NCBI GenBank assembly: GCA_023404955.1
Contig: JAEXZY010000085.1
Location: forward strand, 1 to 42,315
Length of the DNA stretch: 42,315 bases
Direction of reading: 5' to 3'
Source of the DNA: Actinomycetes bacterium
GTDB taxonomy: Bacteria; Actinomycetota; Actinomycetes; Mycobacteriales; Mycobacteriaceae
Made by a program: the position numbers and the translations under genes. Below the pieces are notes generated by a model. The model was not told the origin of the DNA and ran no database searches. It saw nothing but the letters and a program-made list of their open reading frames with translations. Shown piece after piece: positions 42,315 through 42,315 of the stretch (the stretch's first letter is position 1; every line of letters begins with the position of its first letter).

Positions 42315-42315
42315 G

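Overview
The window is high-GC actinobacterial DNA. Protein content and gene order identify it as a Mycobacterium, most likely a rapidly growing Mycolicibacterium-type species rather than the M. tuberculosis complex. From right to left it follows the M. tuberculosis backbone Rv1079 to Rv1112: metB, greA, a DUF4307 protein, mca, a small membrane protein, a DUF255 thioredoxin-fold protein, hemolysin III, the short-chain Z-prenyl synthase, coaA, glyA, desA2, phoH2, a polysaccharide deacetylase, fum, glpX, a DUF4245 protein, an AI-2E permease, a 3beta-HSD, xseB, xseA, the lipid-droplet protein, ispH, a DUF6542 protein and ychF. Names come from recalled family sequences and visible motifs; no database search was run.

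Region by region. Positions 1-4100 are accessory: a 5'-truncated protein, a seven-bladed virginiamycin-lyase-like propeller, two small secreted or membrane proteins, an F420-type nitroreductase, a rifampin ADP-ribosyltransferase (arr), a VOC protein and a DUF1801 protein. Positions 4091-4621 hold the oddest local structure. A charged heptad-repeat protein gene lies between two identical 24-bp copies of the last eight codons of ychF, as if inserted at the ychF 3' end. Positions 4598-11689 carry ychF, DUF6542, an extra PBP-lipo-type transpeptidase, ispH, the lipid-droplet protein and xseAB. Positions 11724-12864 carry a 3beta-HSD behind a perfect KstR-type operator. Positions 12881-17878 form an accessory operon of two tandem sulfatases, a HAD phosphatase and a formylglycine-generating enzyme (FGE), which together would make and mature their own sulfatases. 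Positions 17853-24385 hold SRPBCC, SDR, AI-2E, dienelactone hydrolase, DUF4245, glpX and fum.

Positions 24397-31576 hold the deacetylase, a phoAT-phoH2 toxin-antitoxin-like pair whose 48-codon phoAT is easily missed, desA2, an unusually long SHMT, a DUF885 protein and coaA. Positions 31573-35912 hold two paralogous small membrane proteins, an unknown 449-aa membrane protein, the prenyl synthase, hemolysin III and a ketosteroid-isomerase homologue with its catalytic triad. The rest carries DUF255, mca, DUF4307, greA, a GPP34 protein and metB. The window ends in a run of 20 C.

Shared themes are envelope and isoprenoid metabolism (ispH, Z-prenyl synthase, PBP, desA2, lipid-droplet protein), central carbon metabolism (glpX, fum, glyA, coaA, metB), steroid-related enzymes, and detoxification or stress (mca, arr, phoH2, greA). 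Many genes have a TANNNT -10 hexamer 6-8 bases before the start codon, as expected for leaderless mycobacterial mRNAs. Several convergent pairs share stop codons. No rRNA, tRNA, CRISPR array, integrase or insertion sequence was seen, and no gene-free stretch exceeds 300 bases; the longest are 3935-4180 and 39646-39883, both described below.
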